Assembly: GCA_009773805.1 (NCBI GenBank)
Contig: WTXA01000001.1
Location: 310,001-374,000 of the forward strand
From: Fusobacteriota bacterium
GTDB taxonomy: Bacteria > Bacillota > TC1
DNA: 64,000 nt
Reading direction: 5' to 3'
Program-made: the position numbers and the translations under genes
Notes under the pieces: model-generated
Told to the model about the DNA's origin: nothing
Seen by the model: the letters and a program-made list of their open reading frames with translations, nothing else
Databases searched by the model: none
In this document: positions 63,661 through 64,000 of the stretch, piece after piece
Layout of the letters: each line of letters begins with the position of its first letter
How positions within the stretch are numbered: the stretch's first letter is position 1

Positions 63661-64000
63661 TATCTTCCTCCAACAACTTATATCCTAGTTTTTTCAAGAT
63701 ATTATAACCTTTCTCCAAGTCGTCAAACTTAATCACTAAGTTTTCCTTATCAAGACTATACATATATTCAACATTCAAATTATTACTATTCATTTCTAAA
63801 AATAGTTTTTTTAACTCTAGAATTTCAACAACCAAGACTCTACTTGTATGATTGTTCACATTAATCTTCTTCAAAGCTGATTCGGCTTTCCCTGGATTAT
63901 CAACTATAACTCTAAAAATACCATTTTCATTAGTATCTGTGATACACATAGCAAGTATATTAATATTTTCATCCTCAAAGGCTGACATGATTCTAGCTAG
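63638..64000 (-). CDS. ACT-domain protein (5' end outside window)
   Basis: Two ACT domains are seen (about NINILAMCITDTNENGIFRV, then LNVEYMYSLDKENLVIKF), the fold that binds amino acids for allosteric control. The frame continues upstream of the first ATG (63988) with LARI, matching the middle of the first ACT domain, so the true N-terminus lies beyond the window. It is co-transcribed with hisC and probably modulates an aromatic or branched-chain amino-acid step; the actual target is unknown. Confidence 0.85.
   Translation of the reverse strand, partial: LARIMSAFEDENINILAMCITDTNENGIFRVIVDNPGKAESALKKINVNNHTSRVLVVEILELKKLFLEMNSNNLNVEYMYSLDKENLVIKFDDLEKGYNILKKLGYKLLEEDNENRMER

Noticed and set aside
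1-64000. CRISPR arrays, intact insertion sequences, prophage or rRNA
   Set aside because: No regularly spaced repeats, transposase, phage or rRNA sequences were recognised in the window.

Overview
The window is a block of low-GC (roughly one third G+C by eye) Firmicutes chromosome, most likely from an anaerobic member of the Clostridia. The signs are a gram-positive replicative polymerase PolC, the Bacillus/Clostridium-type division and wall (dcw) cluster, SepF and DivIVA, NrdR, an OmpR-type two-component pair, and a very large 2-hydroxyacyl-CoA dehydratase activase-type protein typical of amino-acid-fermenting anaerobes. TGA is used as a stop. MurE carries the DNPR motif, so the wall peptide probably contains meso-diaminopimelate. 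No rRNA, CRISPR array, intact transposon or prophage is visible. Genus-level identity is not claimed.

Region 1 (1-23930, all minus strand) is one long wall/division cluster read right to left: mraZ-rsmH-ftsL-pbpB-murE-murF-mraY-murD-ftsW-murG-murC-murB-ftsQ-ftsZ-nrdR-pgeF-yggS-sepF-proC-divIVA-ileS-pduL-lspA-rluD. A promoter overlapped by three 10-bp-spaced MraZ-type boxes starts it, and an internal promoter lies before ftsQ. ftsQ has no ordinary start codon at its natural N-terminus, and ftsA is absent between ftsQ and ftsZ.

Region 2 (23943-44041, minus) carries a TPR membrane protein and a YlbF-like protein; then (reading right to left) pyrH-frr-uppS-cdsA-dxr-rseP-ispG-proS-polC-CBS-malic enzyme-yigZ; then rpsB-tsf with its own promoter; then trmK-nif3-response regulator-histidine kinase; and a cluster of three tRNAs (Asn, CAU, Val). 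Lipid-carrier synthesis (ispG, dxr, uppS), phospholipid synthesis (cdsA) and wall synthesis are therefore neighbours. The PolC has no 3'-5' exonuclease domain inserted in its PHP domain.

Region 3 (44355-57458) is the accessory part. A plus-strand pair trpB-thrC stands alone, without trpA or other pathway genes. It is followed by a gene-poor stretch with a decayed reading frame, a TPR membrane protein, and a three-gene minus-strand operon: a cobalamin-binding protein with the W-x9-EH motif of CarH-type photoreceptors, a diguanylate cyclase, and a small polytopic membrane protein. This operon has its own promoter overlapped by a perfect 10-bp inverted repeat and is the best candidate for an undescribed signalling system here. 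A SAM methyltransferase, an AIM24-family protein and the 1421-residue dehydratase activase complete the region. Several genes here show patches of T/G-ending codons unlike the A-ending codons elsewhere.

Region 4 (57468-64000, minus) returns to housekeeping: lepA-hemW, and ACT protein-hisC-murI-rph-rdgB. The ACT gene is cut by the window end and rluD by the window start.
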